Positions 26,091 to 39,702 of a stretch of DNA of 64,000 nt are shown here, in pieces (positions within the stretch are counted from its first letter, which is position 1; every line of letters begins with the position of its first letter). Below the pieces are notes generated by a model. That model was not told the origin of the DNA, made no database searches, and saw only the letters and a program-made list of their open reading frames with translations. The translations under genes and the position numbers were made by a program. The DNA comes from Actinomycetota bacterium. GTDB taxonomy: Bacteria > Actinomycetota > Actinomycetes > S36-B12. The DNA lies in contig VGBL01000002.1 of the NCBI GenBank assembly GCA_016870515.1, positions 1 through 64,000 on the forward strand. The letters run 5' to 3'.

Positions 26091-26552
26091 ATGATTATCC
26101 GCCACGCCACGGTCTGCGACGTCGATGCCATTGCCGCGGTCCACGTGGCCTCCTGGGATGCAGCCAAGGAGGGTCTCGACCTCCCGACCCGGCGCACGAT
26201 CGAAGTGCGCCGAGAGAGGTGGGCCGCTTACCTTGCGGCCGGAGAGGGCACCCTCCAAGTCGCCGACGTCGCGTGGATCCTTGGATTCATCGCCTACGGA
26301 CCATCACGTGATGCCGATCGACGTGGTGAGGCGGAGATCTACACGCTGTATGTCGCACCCGAGGCGTGGGGCAAGGGCGTCGGATCCGCGCTTATGGAGG
26401 GAGTGTCTCGCGACACGACGGTGAGCCTGTGGGTCGCCGAGCGCAACGTTCGCGCCCAGGCGTTCTACGCCCGGCACGGATTCACGCCTGACGGCTCACG
26501 TGAGGGCGGACTCCACCTGCCTGTTGTGCGGCTCACGCGCGATGGGCGATAG
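26091..26552 (+). CDS. GNAT family N-acetyltransferase
   Basis: 153 residues. The acetyl-CoA pyrophosphate loop appears as EAWGKGVGSALMEG (about 92-105; Q/R-x-x-G-x-G/A type), after the beta-strand EIYTLYVAPE, and the C-terminal NVRAQAFYARHGFTPDG is the usual GNAT alpha4-beta6 region. The acceptor is unknown. It lies 21 nt after terC2 on the same strand and no strong ribosome site is seen. The opposite strand of its last 88 bp is open in a doubtful small ORF. Confidence 0.85.
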   Translation: MIIRHATVCDVDAIAAVHVASWDAAKEGLDLPTRRTIEVRRERWAAYLAAGEGTLQVADVAWILGFIAYGPSRDADRRGEAEIYTLYVAPEAWGKGVGSALMEGVSRDTTVSLWVAERNVRAQAFYARHGFTPDGSREGGLHLPVVRLTRDGR

Positions 26553-26842
26553 CCAGGTGGTTGATCTGGCTGAAGTCCCCGTTGACCGCGGCGGGACGGC
26601 CATGACTCCTCCTCAGGCGGGATGTGATGCATGCCAGTGGGTGAGTATTGCGCCCCCACCGATATGAAGACCGACCACGATGCTGGCTCCCAATAGGTGT
26701 TGTCCAGCGGCGTAACCGCCACCAATATGCCGATGACAATTATTACGGGGATTGCCAGTACACCCGCGACAACAGCACCCATCAGAAGCGCGCAGGCGAC
26801 GAACAAGCCGCCGAAAAGTACGTCCACTGCGTAGCGCTTCAA
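26465..26842 (-). CDS. Doubtful small membrane protein ORF
   Basis: A 125-codon frame starting TTG at 26842 (or GTG at 26827) encodes a strongly hydrophobic N-terminus (VLFGGLFVACALLMGAVVAG, then VLAIPVIIVIGILVAV), consistent with one or two membrane helices, then a polar tail. In favour: the hydrophobic pattern and the lack of any other explanation for 26553-26880. Against: no ribosome site or 6-nt-spaced -10, unusual AT-rich codons (ATA, ATT) and a C-terminus antisense to the acetyltransferase gene. It could be a decaying or horizontally acquired gene. No family is recognised. Confidence 0.35.
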   Translation of the reverse strand: MKRYAVDVLFGGLFVACALLMGAVVAGVLAIPVIIVIGILVAVTPLDNTYWEPASWSVFISVGAQYSPTGMHHIPPEEESWPSRRGQRGLQPDQPPGYRPSRVSRTTGRWSPPSREPSGVNPCRA

Positions 26843-26883
26843 CCACGAATCGCTTGATCATTCACCCATGCTCTGAGCGTAGG

Positions 26884-26915
26884 GGGCGCCCCGGTTTCCC
26901 CCAACCGGGGCGCCC
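26884..26915. terminator. Long perfect hairpin (13-bp stem)
   Basis: GGGCGCCCCGGTT (26884-26896) and its exact complement AACCGGGGCGCCC (26903-26915) flank a 6-nt loop TCCCCC. The stem is very GC-rich, without a U tract on either strand. It is the longest perfect stem I see in an intergenic region of the window. The simplest reading is a strong terminator for plus-strand transcription from uvrB-terC-GNAT, insulating the following promoter; a structured RNA is an alternative. Confidence 0.6.
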
Positions 26916-26952
26916 TATCGCTGTCCGAAATCCCCCGAGGCCCTCCAAGGCT

Positions 26953-26981
26953 TTGGTGCCGCGCCGACACTGGGCTACCAT
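26953..26981 (+). promoter_or_regulatory. Promoter of the small secreted protein gene
   Basis: TTGGTG (26953-26958), a 17-bp spacer and TACCAT (26976-26981) form a normal -35/-10 pair. The start of RNA would be about 26988, giving a short leader with the ribosome site GGAGGA before the GTG at 27023. This is one of the few clear -35 elements in the window. Confidence 0.6.
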
Positions 26982-27022
26982 CGGCCCACCAGGAAAGTGC
27001 AAGCCGCCTCATGGAGGACATC

Positions 27023-27352
27023 GTGAGGAAACTTCGCTTAGTTGCGACGGCTCTGGCTGCGGCCCTCGGCGTCGCCTCGTGGGGTCTATCAGCGGGGCCT
27101 GGCCAGGCATTGGAACGACAGGACTGCGGTACACGACAAGTTTTTTTCGGAGCCACGATGATGGCGGCGCGGGGAGTCTCCTGTAGCGCAGCCTGGAAGA
27201 TTGTTAAGCAGGCCTACCGCGGAAGTGCCGGGGGGGAACTTGCAAGGGTGGATGGCTTCACCTGCAAGGTCTCAGAATACGGTGACTACGGAGCATACAA
27301 GGGGTCCTGTAAGAAGGGTTCTACGAAGATTTGGTGGGACGTCGCCCCGTAG
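27023..27352 (+). CDS. Small secreted four-cysteine protein, function unknown
   Basis: 109 residues from the GTG at 27023, chosen because GGAGGA stands 4 nt upstream and the product starts with a clean signal peptide (MRKLRLVATALAAALGVASW, cleavage near GQALE). The mature part of about 80 residues has four cysteines in the order DCGTR, VSCSAAW, FTCKVS and GSCKKG, suited to two disulfides. The arrangement SC-x-x-A-x-x-I-V followed by G-F-x-C and C-x-K-G-S resembles many short exported actinobacterial proteins of unknown role. It is the first gene after the hairpin and has its own promoter. The stop is 6 bp from the end of the convergent hydrolase gene. Confidence 0.72.
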   Translation: MRKLRLVATALAAALGVASWGLSAGPGQALERQDCGTRQVFFGATMMAARGVSCSAAWKIVKQAYRGSAGGELARVDGFTCKVSEYGDYGAYKGSCKKGSTKIWWDVAP

Positions 27353-27358
27353 CCCGGG

Positions 27359-28012
27359 CTACCAGCGTCGGGCTGCCCACTCCGGCAGGTCGGGGCGCTC
27401 AGCGCCTAGAGTCGTGTCACGGCCGTGGCCGGGGTAGACCCAGGTCTCGTCGGGGAGTCGGTCGAACAATTTGGAGACGACCCCCGTGTAGAGCGAGTCG
27501 AATTCGTCGGGAAGTGTTGTCCGTCCAATGCCCCCCGGGAACAGGCAGTCGCCTGTGAAGACCTGCGGTTGACCCTCGGGATCGTCGTACACGAGGGCGA
27601 TGGATCCGGGGGTGTGGCCGACGAGATGCACGGCCGTGAGGGTGATGGCCCCGAAGGTGATGTCATCGCCATCATCGACGAGGACGTCGGTGGCGACCGG
27701 GATGCCCTCGGCATCCCGGCGCCCCGCGAAGGTCGTGGCGCCCGTGGCTGCCACTACGTCGCCGAGCGCCTGCCAGTGGTCCCCGTGCTGGTGCGTGGTG
27801 ATGACGGCCCCCAGGCCGGACTCGCCGACCAAAGCCAGCAGCCGCTCGGGCTCGGCGGCGGCATCGATGAGCACCTGCTCACCCGTCTCACGACACCTCA
27901 GGAGATAACTGTTGTTGTCATAGGGCCCAACGGCCAGCTTGCTGATGATGAGGCGGGGGAGTTCATGCACGTCCGCGGGTCCGCCCACCCGCACATCGCC
28001 CGTGTAGGTCAC
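27359..28012 (-). CDS. Metallo-beta-lactamase-fold hydrolase (glyoxalase II-like)
   Basis: 217 residues if started at the GTG at 28012. The metal-binding motif THQHGDHW gives H-x-H-x-D-H, with further ligands in LVGHTPGS, the Asp of FTGDCLF and the His of YPGHGRDT. Such enzymes hydrolyse glutathione-, mycothiol- or other thioesters; the real substrate is unknown. It sits divergent from uvrA, the same arrangement as M. tuberculosis Rv1637c-uvrA. An ATG at 28018 exists, but the -10 TAGGCT abuts it directly, while the GTG two codons later lies exactly 6 nt from the -10, so 28012 is preferred. The difference is two residues. Confidence 0.88.
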   Translation of the reverse strand: MTYTGDVRVGGPADVHELPRLIISKLAVGPYDNNSYLLRCRETGEQVLIDAAAEPERLLALVGESGLGAVITTHQHGDHWQALGDVVAATGATTFAGRRDAEGIPVATDVLVDDGDDITFGAITLTAVHLVGHTPGSIALVYDDPEGQPQVFTGDCLFPGGIGRTTLPDEFDSLYTGVVSKLFDRLPDETWVYPGHGRDTTLGAERPDLPEWAARRW

Positions 28013-28034
28013 TGTCATAGCCTACGGTTAGCCT
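28012..28034. promoter_or_regulatory. Divergent leaderless promoters of the hydrolase gene and uvrA, with a possible PafBC-type element
   Basis: Minus strand: TAGGCT (28024 down to 28019), 6 nt, then GTG at 28012. Plus strand: TAGCCT (28029-28034), 6 nt, then the uvrA GTG at 28041. Upstream of the uvrA -10, CTGTCATAG (28012-28020) followed by exactly 8 nt resembles the mycobacterial DNA-damage promoter consensus TTGTCRGTG-N8-TAnnnT, matching 6 of 9 positions. Confidence 0.55.
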
Positions 28035-28040
28035 GTCCCA

Positions 28041-30944
<2,904 letters not shown>

Positions 30945-30953
30945 GCTCTTGCC

Positions 30954-31397
30954 GTGACCGATGACATGTCCCTAAGCCGTCGCGGCATCCTCGCTACCGG
31001 ATGCGTCCTAGCCGGCGCTGGCGTACTCGCCGCATGCGGGTCCTCCAACGGACCCTCCTCTAGTTCCCCGTCCGCGTCGACGGATTCGACAGATGGATCC
31101 GCCAGCGGCGGGGAAGTCCTCACCACCGTGGCCGCGATCCCCGTCGGTGGGGGTTCGGTGTTTGACGGCCCAAAGGTGGTCGTCACGCAACCGGTCGAGG
31201 GTGAGATCAAGGCCTTCACGGCGGTGTGTCCGCACCAGGGGTGCCTGGTCAATGAGGTGGCCGACAACCAGATCATTTGCCCCTGTCACGGCTCCCTCTT
31301 CTCGGCTGAAGACGGTGCGGTCATACAGGGTCCTGCGACATCGGGCCTTGCGCCCGTGGCTGTGATGGTTAAGGATGGGGCCATCGTTACCGACTGA
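30954..31397 (+). CDS. Tat-exported Rieske [2Fe-2S] lipoprotein
   Basis: 147 residues. The N-terminus has a twin-arginine motif (LSRRGIL) and a lipobox (VLAACGS), so it should be folded, exported by Tat and lipid-anchored outside. After a Ser/Asp-rich linker (about 28-52) comes a Rieske domain with both cluster motifs, CPHQGC and CPCHGS, carrying the Cys/His ligands. It resembles small stand-alone Rieske proteins rather than the QcrA subunit of the bc1 complex, because it lacks several membrane helices. Partner and role (electron transfer at the cell surface) are unknown. It is followed after 6 nt by another exported protein. Confidence 0.85.
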   Translation: MTDDMSLSRRGILATGCVLAGAGVLAACGSSNGPSSSSPSASTDSTDGSASGGEVLTTVAAIPVGGGSVFDGPKVVVTQPVEGEIKAFTAVCPHQGCLVNEVADNQIICPCHGSLFSAEDGAVIQGPATSGLAPVAVMVKDGAIVTD

Positions 31398-31403
31398 GGG
31401 GTC

Positions 31404-31763
31404 ATGGGATTGCGTTTTGCCACAATTGCCGCCGCCTGCACATTGGCGTTGTCCGGTGTTTGCGCAGTCCCTAACGCGATCGCGGCCCCGGCTGCCTGCA
31501 GTGCTAGCTTCATTGCTCATTTCCCCAAGGTGGAGAAGGCGGTCAACGCGGCCTACGACGCCTTTCACGGGGGGGATCCCGATAAGACCCCTGCCCTCAT
31601 GCGCAAGGCGGTCGCTTCGGCGCGCAAGGCGATCAAGGGTTCGACGGGACAGACCAAGGTGCTCCTGAAGCAGTTGATCGCGATAGGGGATGACCCCTAC
31701 AAGGTTTCGATGATGGCGAGCACCATGGTGGACCTGCAAGACGTCAGCATACGCGGCTGCTGA
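31404..31763 (+). CDS. Small secreted, probably helical protein, function unknown
   Basis: 119 residues. A signal peptide (LALSGVCAVPNAIAAP, cleavage after AIA) leads to a mature region of about 90 residues with alternating charged and hydrophobic residues suggesting helices (FPKVEKAVNAAYDAF, KTPALMRKAVASARKAI). Two cysteines remain after cleavage, near the mature start (APAACSAS) and at the very C-terminus (IRGC), and could form a disulfide closing the chain. GAGGGG stands 2-3 nt before the ATG. It is 6 nt after the Rieske gene, so a joint function outside the membrane is plausible. No known family recognised. Confidence 0.65.
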   Translation: MGLRFATIAAACTLALSGVCAVPNAIAAPAACSASFIAHFPKVEKAVNAAYDAFHGGDPDKTPALMRKAVASARKAIKGSTGQTKVLLKQLIAIGDDPYKVSMMASTMVDLQDVSIRGC

Positions 31764-31794
31764 AGGTTCACGCTCGCAGCACTCGCCCCCGCCC

Positions 31795-31800
31795 TAGGCT
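31795..31800 (+). promoter_or_regulatory. -10 element of leaderless uvrC
   Basis: TAGGCT followed by GGCCCC and the ATG at 31807: exactly 6 nt. No ribosome site is present. Confidence 0.6.
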
Positions 31801-31806
31801 GGCCCC

Positions 31807-33684
31807 ATGGGTGCTGACTTCCGGCCGGAGACGTCAAGCATCCCTAATGGTCCAGGTGTCTACCGCTTTCGTGACAGCGAGGGCCGAGTCGTCTATGTTG
31901 GCAAAGCCAAGTCGCTTCGTAGTCGCTTGACTTCCTACTTCGCCGATCCTCATACCCTGCACTCTCGTACGCGCTCGATGATCGACGCAGCCGCCTCCGT
32001 GGACTGGATCGTGGTCGGCAGCGAGGTAGAGGCCCTTCAACTCGAATATTCCTGGATCAAGGAGTTCGACCCTCGTTACAACGTCCGCTACCGCGACGAC
32101 AAGTCCTACCCCTACCTCGCCGTCACGCTGGGGGAGCGGTTCCCGCGTGCGCTCGTGACGCGCGGCGCCAAACGCACGGGCACCCGCTACTTCGGGCCCT
32201 ACGCACATGCCTGGGCTATCAGGGCGACGCTGGACCTGCTCCTTCGGGTCTTCCCCGTGCGCACGTGCAGTGCGGGCGTCTTCGAGCGGGCCAAGAGGTC
32301 GAATCGACCCTGCCTGCTCGCGGACATCGGCAAGTGCAGCGCGCCCTGTGTCGGCCGTGTCAGCGAGGCAGAGCATCGAGACATCGCCCTGGACCTGTGC
32401 GGGTTCCTTGGCGGTCAGACCAGGCCGGTGATGCGACGCCTTCGGGAGGATATGCAGGAGGCCTCGGCCGAGCAGGACTTCGAGCGGGCGGCCCGGCTGC
32501 GAGACGACCTCCAGGCCCTCGATCGGGCACTCGAGCGCAACACGGTCGTCTTCGACGAGACGGTGGACGCCGATGTCGTAGGCATCGCCGACGATGAATT
32601 GGAAGCCGCCTTCGAGGTTTTCCACGTTCGCGGCGGCCGCATACGCGGAGAGCGCGGCTACGTCGTGGAGCGAGTGGAGGATTCCACGGTGGGTGACCTG
32701 GTCGGGGGACTCCTGCTGTCGTTGGCTGAGGATGCCGATGAGATCCCCCCGGAGATACTTGTGCCCGCCGACCCCGAGCCGGGGGTCATTTCGCTCCTGG
32801 AGCGGCGTCGCGGTGGTGCCGTCAACGTTCGCGTGCCCCAACGCGGCGCAAAACGCGCCCTCGCCGAGACGGTTACCCGCAACGCTCGGCAGCGACTCGA
32901 CCTGCACAAGGCCCGGCGTAGCGGCGATCTCACCGCACGGTCCCGCGCTCTCCAGGACATTCAGGAAGCGCTCGACTTGCCGAGCGCACCGCTGCGTATC
33001 GAGACGATCGACGTGTCGCACCTGGCCGGACAGGATGTTGTCGGCTCGCTCGTCGTGTTCGAGGACGGGCTGCTGAGACCAGGCGAGAAGCGCACCTTCG
33101 CGTTGAGCGCGCGCGATGACACGGCCGCCATCGAGGAGATCGTGTCGCGTCGCTTCCGACCGGGTACCTCCCCGGATGAAGAACAGCAGCGTCGACGGGC
33201 TTTTGCGTATCCACCGCAACTGCTCGTCGTCGACGGTGGGCGCCCCCAGGTCGACGCGGCCGCGCGCGCCCTGCGCGACCGGGGAGTCCGCGACCTGACC
33301 GTCGTGGGCCTGGCCAAGCGGCTCGAAGAGGTGTGGCTTCCGGGACGCAATGAGCCGGTCATCCTGCCCCGCTCCAGCGAAGGCCTCTACCTGCTCCAGC
33401 GTATGCGCGATGAGGCCCATCGCGTCGCCATTGGATACCAGCGACGTCGCTCTCGCAGGCGTGTGAAGGGAAGCAGCCTCGACGAGATCCCCGGCCTGGG
33501 CCCATCGCGCGTGAAGGCCCTGCTCGCCCACTTCGGTTCCATGGCCCGGCTGCGCGAGGCAGAGGAGTCGGAGATCTCACGGGCGCCCGGGATCGGGCCC
33601 AAGACCGCCGCCGCCATCGTCGCCGCCCTCAAGGGCGCGCCGGATGAGATGCTGGATCCGCCAGCAGGGGAGGACCGTTCGTGA
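31807..33684 (+). CDS. uvrC: Excinuclease ABC subunit C
   Basis: 625 residues. UvrC makes both incisions around a lesion held by UvrB. The N-terminal GIY-YIG nuclease reads [19 protein letters not shown] (about 17-35). A cysteine motif (RTCSAG, then [15 protein letters not shown]) matches the iron-sulfur ligands of UvrC. The UVR motif that contacts UvrB is near residues 215-240. The RNase H-like second nuclease contains DVSHLAG and [14 protein letters not shown], and two helix-hairpin-helix motifs ([30 protein letters not shown]) close the protein. The stop overlaps rapZ (GTGA). The uvrC-rapZ-yvcK-whiA order is conserved in actinobacteria. Confidence 0.97.
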   Translation: MGADFRPETSSIPNGPGVYRFRDSEGRVVYVGKAKSLRSRLTSYFADPHTLHSRTRSMIDAAASVDWIVVGSEVEALQLEYSWIKEFDPRYNVRYRDDKSYPYLAVTLGERFPRALVTRGAKRTGTRYFGPYAHAWAIRATLDLLLRVFPVRTCSAGVFERAKRSNRPCLLADIGKCSAPCVGRVSEAEHRDIALDLCGFLGGQTRPVMRRLREDMQEASAEQDFERAARLRDDLQALDRALERNTVVFDETVDADVVGIADDELEAAFEVFHVRGGRIRGERGYVVERVEDSTVGDLVGGLLLSLAEDADEIPPEILVPADPEPGVISLLERRRGGAVNVRVPQRGAKRALAETVTRNARQRLDLHKARRSGDLTARSRALQDIQEALDLPSAPLRIETIDVSHLAGQDVVGSLVVFEDGLLRPGEKRTFALSARDDTAAIEEIVSRRFRPGTSPDEEQQRRRAFAYPPQLLVVDGGRPQVDAAARALRDRGVRDLTVVGLAKRLEEVWLPGRNEPVILPRSSEGLYLLQRMRDEAHRVAIGYQRRRSRRRVKGSSLDEIPGLGPSRVKALLAHFGSMARLREAEESEISRAPGIGPKTAAAIVAALKGAPDEMLDPPAGEDRS

Positions 33685-34541
33685 CCCAACCGCCCGCGGT
33701 TGTGCTCGTCACCGGCATGTCCGGGGCCGGGAGGTCGACGGCGGCCCGTGCGCTGGAAGACCTGGGCTGGTTCGTGATCGACAACCTGCTGCCCAGTCTG
33801 ATCCCCGCCACGGTGGAGGAGTTGGCCGAGGACGGATCCATCCCGCGTGTCGCAGTGGTGGTCGACGTGCGCGGAGGACGCTTCTTCGACGACACCGAGC
33901 GCGCCGTGCAGGCACTGCGTGAGTCCGGTGCCAAGGTCCGCATCTGCTTCCTCGAAGCTGCCGACGGTGCCCTTGTGCGTCGCTTCGAGAGCAATCGGCG
34001 TCCCCATCCATTGCAAAACGGGGAGCGGCTCGTCGATGGCCTGCGGCGGGAGCGGGCGGTGCTGGCCGGGTTGCGCGCCCAGGCCGATCTCGTCATCGAC
34101 ACCAGCCAGCTCAATGTGCATGACCTCAGGCGCAAGGTCGAGGCGGCATTCGGAGGCGGCGAGGCCCAGCTTCGGGCTACCGTCCTGTCGTTCGGTTTCA
34201 AATACGGCGTCCCCATCGATGCTGACGTCGTACTCGACGCGAGGTTCCTGCCCAATCCACACTGGGTCGACGAGCTTCGGCCCCAGACCGGCCTGGATGC
34301 CGACGTCAACGACTACGTCCTGAAGTTCCCACAGGCTCGCGAATTCCTGGATCGCGCCACGGGCCTGCTCGACCTGATGGCCGCGGGCTACCTCCAGGAG
34401 GGCAAGCGCTACGTCACCATCGCCGTGGGGTGCACCGGCGGCAAGCACCGCAGCGTCACGATGGCCGAAAACCTGGCCGCACGCTTGGTGCGGCAGGGAG
34501 TGGAGACACTGGTGGTGCACCGCGACCTCGGCCGAGAGTGA
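33681..34541 (+). CDS. rapZ: RNase adapter / nucleotide-binding protein RapZ
   Basis: 286 residues. The P-loop reads GMSGAGRS (12-19): the usual Lys of GKS is Arg, a variant also known in actinobacterial members, so ATP binding may differ from E. coli RapZ. The C-terminal domain includes [18 protein letters not shown] and the conserved [10 protein letters not shown] segment. In E. coli RapZ guides RNase E in amino-sugar control; in actinobacteria the role is not settled. It overlaps uvrC by 4 nt and precedes the yvcK-like gene by 10 nt, forming the standard rapZ-yvcK-whiA set. Confidence 0.95.
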   Translation: MTQPPAVVLVTGMSGAGRSTAARALEDLGWFVIDNLLPSLIPATVEELAEDGSIPRVAVVVDVRGGRFFDDTERAVQALRESGAKVRICFLEAADGALVRRFESNRRPHPLQNGERLVDGLRRERAVLAGLRAQADLVIDTSQLNVHDLRRKVEAAFGGGEAQLRATVLSFGFKYGVPIDADVVLDARFLPNPHWVDELRPQTGLDADVNDYVLKFPQAREFLDRATGLLDLMAAGYLQEGKRYVTIAVGCTGGKHRSVTMAENLAARLVRQGVETLVVHRDLGRE

Positions 34542-34551
34542 AGCACCGCAA

Positions 34552-35478
34552 GTGACCTCGATCGTGGCGCTCGGTGGCGGGCATGGACTGTCTGCCACGC
34601 TCCGCGCCTTGCGCACGCTCGATATCGAGCCGATAGCCGTCGTCGGGACCGGCGATGACGGAGGTTCGAGTGGTCGGCTACGCGAGCACCTGGGAGTGCC
34701 ACCGCCCGGCGACCTGCGCATGGCACTCGTCGCATTGGTGGGCGACGGTTCCGGCAGCGCCCTGTGGCCGCGGGTCCTCCACCACCGATTCGGCGGCACA
34801 GGAGACGTGGAGGGGCATGCCCTGGGCAATCTCCTGCTCGTCGCCCTCTGGGAGGAAACCGGCGACATCGTGACAGGCCTCGATCGGCTTGGACGAGTGC
34901 TGGAGGCGCGGGGGCGGGTCCTTCCCAACAGCATCGATCCGGTGGTGGTCGCGGCTCGTGTCCGCACGGATGACGGCGTTGTCGATGTCGTCGGACAGGC
35001 GCGTCTCACGGCGACGCGAGGCGAGATCGAGTCCTTGCGCCTTGTGCCCGAGGATCCGCGTGCATGCTGCGAGGCTGTCAGCGCGATCGAGGCCGCCTCT
35101 GCGATCGTCCTCGGCCCGGGATCTTGGTATACGAGCGTGCTGCCTCATCTCCTGGTGCCCGGCATCCGCAACGCGCTCAAGCGCAGCTCGGCAAAACGGA
35201 TCCTGGTGCTCAATGCCGCACCTCAGGCGGGTGAGACCGAGGGTTTCGCGGCGCACGCCTATCTCGAAGCCTGGGACGGCCTCTTCCCCGGGATCGGGCT
35301 TGATGTCGTCCTCGCCGATCCGCGATCCGTCGCCGACACGGCTCGTTTGGCGGCCGCAGCCAGCCGCGTGGGTGCTGAGGTGCACCTGGGACAGCTGTTG
35401 GTCGTCGATGGCTACGCGCACCATCCGGACCGCCTGGCGGCCGCCCTTGGCGGCGCGCTCCCGGCAGCTACTCGGTAG
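34552..35478 (+). CDS. YvcK/CofD-like gluconeogenesis factor
   Basis: 308 residues. The N-terminus [15 protein letters not shown] and [14 protein letters not shown] are the nucleotide-sugar binding patterns of the YvcK branch of the CofD family. In Bacillus and mycobacteria YvcK (CuvA in mycobacteria) binds UDP-sugars and links carbon metabolism with cell-wall growth. It is not the F420 enzyme CofD/FbiA: location between rapZ and whiA and the GGGHG motif decide this. GTG start at 34552 with no strong ribosome site, 10 nt after rapZ. Confidence 0.92.
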   Translation: MTSIVALGGGHGLSATLRALRTLDIEPIAVVGTGDDGGSSGRLREHLGVPPPGDLRMALVALVGDGSGSALWPRVLHHRFGGTGDVEGHALGNLLLVALWEETGDIVTGLDRLGRVLEARGRVLPNSIDPVVVAARVRTDDGVVDVVGQARLTATRGEIESLRLVPEDPRACCEAVSAIEAASAIVLGPGSWYTSVLPHLLVPGIRNALKRSSAKRILVLNAAPQAGETEGFAAHAYLEAWDGLFPGIGLDVVLADPRSVADTARLAAAASRVGAEVHLGQLLVVDGYAHHPDRLAAALGGALPAATR

Positions 35479-35494
35479 GGCCGGGGGTGCATGG

Positions 35495-35500
35495 CAGGAT
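35495..35500 (+). promoter_or_regulatory. -10 element of leaderless whiA
   Basis: CAGGAT followed by 6 nt and the GTG at 35507. It selects this GTG over the ATG at 35513 and the very long upstream frame. Confidence 0.5.
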
Positions 35501-35506
35501 GGCGCG

Positions 35507-36487
35507 GTGGCCATGACCGCTGAGGTGAAGGACGAGCTCAGCCGACTGGCCATCACGAAGAACTGCTGCCGTAAGGCGGAGGTCTCAGCACTCCTGCGAT
35601 TCTCCGGTGGTCTGCACATCGTGGCGGGCCAGATCGTGGTGGAAGCCGATCTCGATACCGGAGCCACTGCCCGCCGGCTGCGCAAGGACCTCACCGAGGT
35701 CTTCAACCAAGGCAGCGAGATCGCGGTGGTCCAGCCGAGCGGTTTGCGCAAGAGCAATCGATACGTCGTCCGAGTGATCACCGGCGGCGACAATCTGGCG
35801 CGCCAGGCCGGACTCGTCGATGGGAGCGGCCGACCCGTGCGCGGCCTGCCACCGGCCGTAGTCAGCGGCGGCGCGTGCGACGCCGAGTCAGCATGGCGCG
35901 GCGCGTTCCTGGCGCATGGTTCGCTGACCGAGCCCGGACGCTCTGCCGCCCTCGAGATCACCTGCCCCGGGCCCGAGGCTGCACTGGCTCTCGTGGGGGC
36001 CGCCCGGCGGCTGAGCATCAGCGCCAAGTCGCGCGAGGTGCGCGGAGTGGATCGGGTGGTCATCCGCGATGGTGATGCCATCAGCGCGATGCTGACCCGC
36101 ATGGGCGCCCATTCGTCGGTCCTGGTCTGGGAAGAACGGCGCATGCGTCGTGAGGTGCGAGCCACCGCCAACCGGCTCGCTAACTTCGACGACGCCAACC
36201 TTCGGCGCTCGGCGCGTGCGGCCGTGGCGGCAGGTGCTCGCGTGCGCCTCGCCATGGAGATCCTTGGCGACGAGGTCCCTGACCATCTCGCCGAGGCGGG
36301 GCGCCTGCGCTTGGACCACCACCAGGCCAGCCTGGAGGAGCTTGGCGCCCTCGCCGATCCGCCCATGACCAAGGACGCTGTTGCCGGTCGCATACGGCGC
36401 CTTTTGGCGATGGCCGACAAGAAGGCCGCCGACCTCGGAATCCCCAGCACCGAATCAGCGCTGGAAGCCGATCTCGCACTGGATTAG
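35507..36487 (+). CDS. whiA: Sporulation/cell-division transcription regulator WhiA
   Basis: 326 residues, starting [25 protein letters not shown], the conserved WhiA N-terminus. The protein combines a degenerate LAGLIDADG homing-endonuclease fold (about 20-215) with a C-terminal helix-turn-helix (about 245-315, [23 protein letters not shown] then [13 protein letters not shown]), which binds DNA. In Streptomyces WhiA activates division genes together with WhiB; in non-sporulating bacteria it affects division or chromosome segregation. The gene stands last in the rapZ-yvcK-whiA set with its own leaderless promoter. The frame continues open upstream to 34889 through the yvcK-like gene, but that part is a shadow. 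Confidence 0.95.
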   Translation: MAMTAEVKDELSRLAITKNCCRKAEVSALLRFSGGLHIVAGQIVVEADLDTGATARRLRKDLTEVFNQGSEIAVVQPSGLRKSNRYVVRVITGGDNLARQAGLVDGSGRPVRGLPPAVVSGGACDAESAWRGAFLAHGSLTEPGRSAALEITCPGPEAALALVGAARRLSISAKSREVRGVDRVVIRDGDAISAMLTRMGAHSSVLVWEERRMRREVRATANRLANFDDANLRRSARAAVAAGARVRLAMEILGDEVPDHLAEAGRLRLDHHQASLEELGALADPPMTKDAVAGRIRRLLAMADKKAADLGIPSTESALEADLALD

Positions 36488-36541
36488 CGTCAATGCTTTT
36501 CAGAAACCGGGGCACCGTGTATCCGGAACGTGTACGTGGCA

Positions 36542-38833
<2,292 letters not shown>

Positions 38834-38837
<4 letters not shown>

Positions 38838-39637
38838 CCGATGCCCGCAAGCCGCTGATGGCAGGCAACTGGAAGATGAACCTCAATCATCTCGAGGCCA
38901 TTGCCCTCGTGCAGAAGCTCGCATTCGCGCTCACCGACCAGGACTTCGATGCCGTGAATGTTTGCGTCATACCTCCGTTCACCGACCTGCGTTCCATCCA
39001 AACGCTCATCGACGGCGATGGCTACCGGATCGCCTACGGAGCCCAGGACCTGTCCATCCACGACTTCGGCGCCTTCACCGGGGAGATCTCCGGTGCCATG
39101 CTCGCGAGACTGGGATGCACCTACGTCCTGGCCGGTCACAGTGAGCGACGTCAATACCACGGGGAGGGTGACGACGTTGTCGGCGCAAAGGTGCGCGCGG
39201 CATTCCGTCACGGAATCGTGCCCATCCTTTGCGTTGGCGAGAGCCTTGAGATTCGACGCGCGGGCGATCAAGTCGCCTACACATCAGCCCAGGTAGCCGC
39301 TGCCCTTGACGGCCTGTCGCCGGAGCAGGTCGGTGCCATGGTCGTCGCCTATGAGCCCGTGTGGGCCATCGGCACGGGCGAGGTGGCCACCCCCGCGGAT
39401 GCCCAGGAGGTGTGCGCCGCAATCAGGCAGTGGGTGGCCGACTTCGTCGGATCTGCCGCCGCCGAAACCCTGCGCGTGCTTTACGGCGGCTCGGTGAAGC
39501 TGGCCAATGTCGCCGGTATCATGGCGGAGCCCGACGTCGACGGCGCCCTTGTCGGCGGCGCGAGCCTGGATCCGGATGAGTTTGTCGGGCTGGTCCGCTA
39601 TCGCCTCGTTCCGGCCGAGCCAGCCGAGGTATCGTAG
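38834..39637 (+). CDS. tpiA: Triose-phosphate isomerase
   Basis: 267 residues forming a TIM barrel that interconverts dihydroxyacetone phosphate and glyceraldehyde 3-phosphate. The catalytic Lys is in AGNWKMNLN, the His in [12 protein letters not shown] and the Glu in [14 protein letters not shown]. The phosphate-binding GGSVK and GGASLD motifs follow. The GTG overlaps the pgk stop by 4 nt. Confidence 0.98.
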
Positions 39638-39702
39638 ACCTTCGTGGTAGCGTCTGAGCGCGTTGCGGGCGCGCCGCACGTCACCCCGGGAGGCTAGAGC
39701 TC

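Larger units (their letters stand above)
26553..27022. other. Poorly coding interval with lower GC
   Basis: Between the acetyltransferase and the secreted-protein gene. It holds the doubtful minus-strand ORF, the hairpin at 26884-26915 and a promoter at 26953-26981. The 26590-26860 part is visibly richer in A and T than its surroundings. No RNA gene is recognised. Confidence 0.6.

Noticed and set aside
26648-26857. 69-codon plus-strand ORF in the low-GC interval
   Set aside because: No start signal, no hydrophobic or domain pattern; the opposite strand is the better, though still doubtful, candidate.
31834-36450. Minus-strand ORFs of 540-590 codons across uvrC, rapZ, yvcK-like gene and whiA
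   Set aside because: Shadows of well-identified plus-strand genes; composition is random-like.
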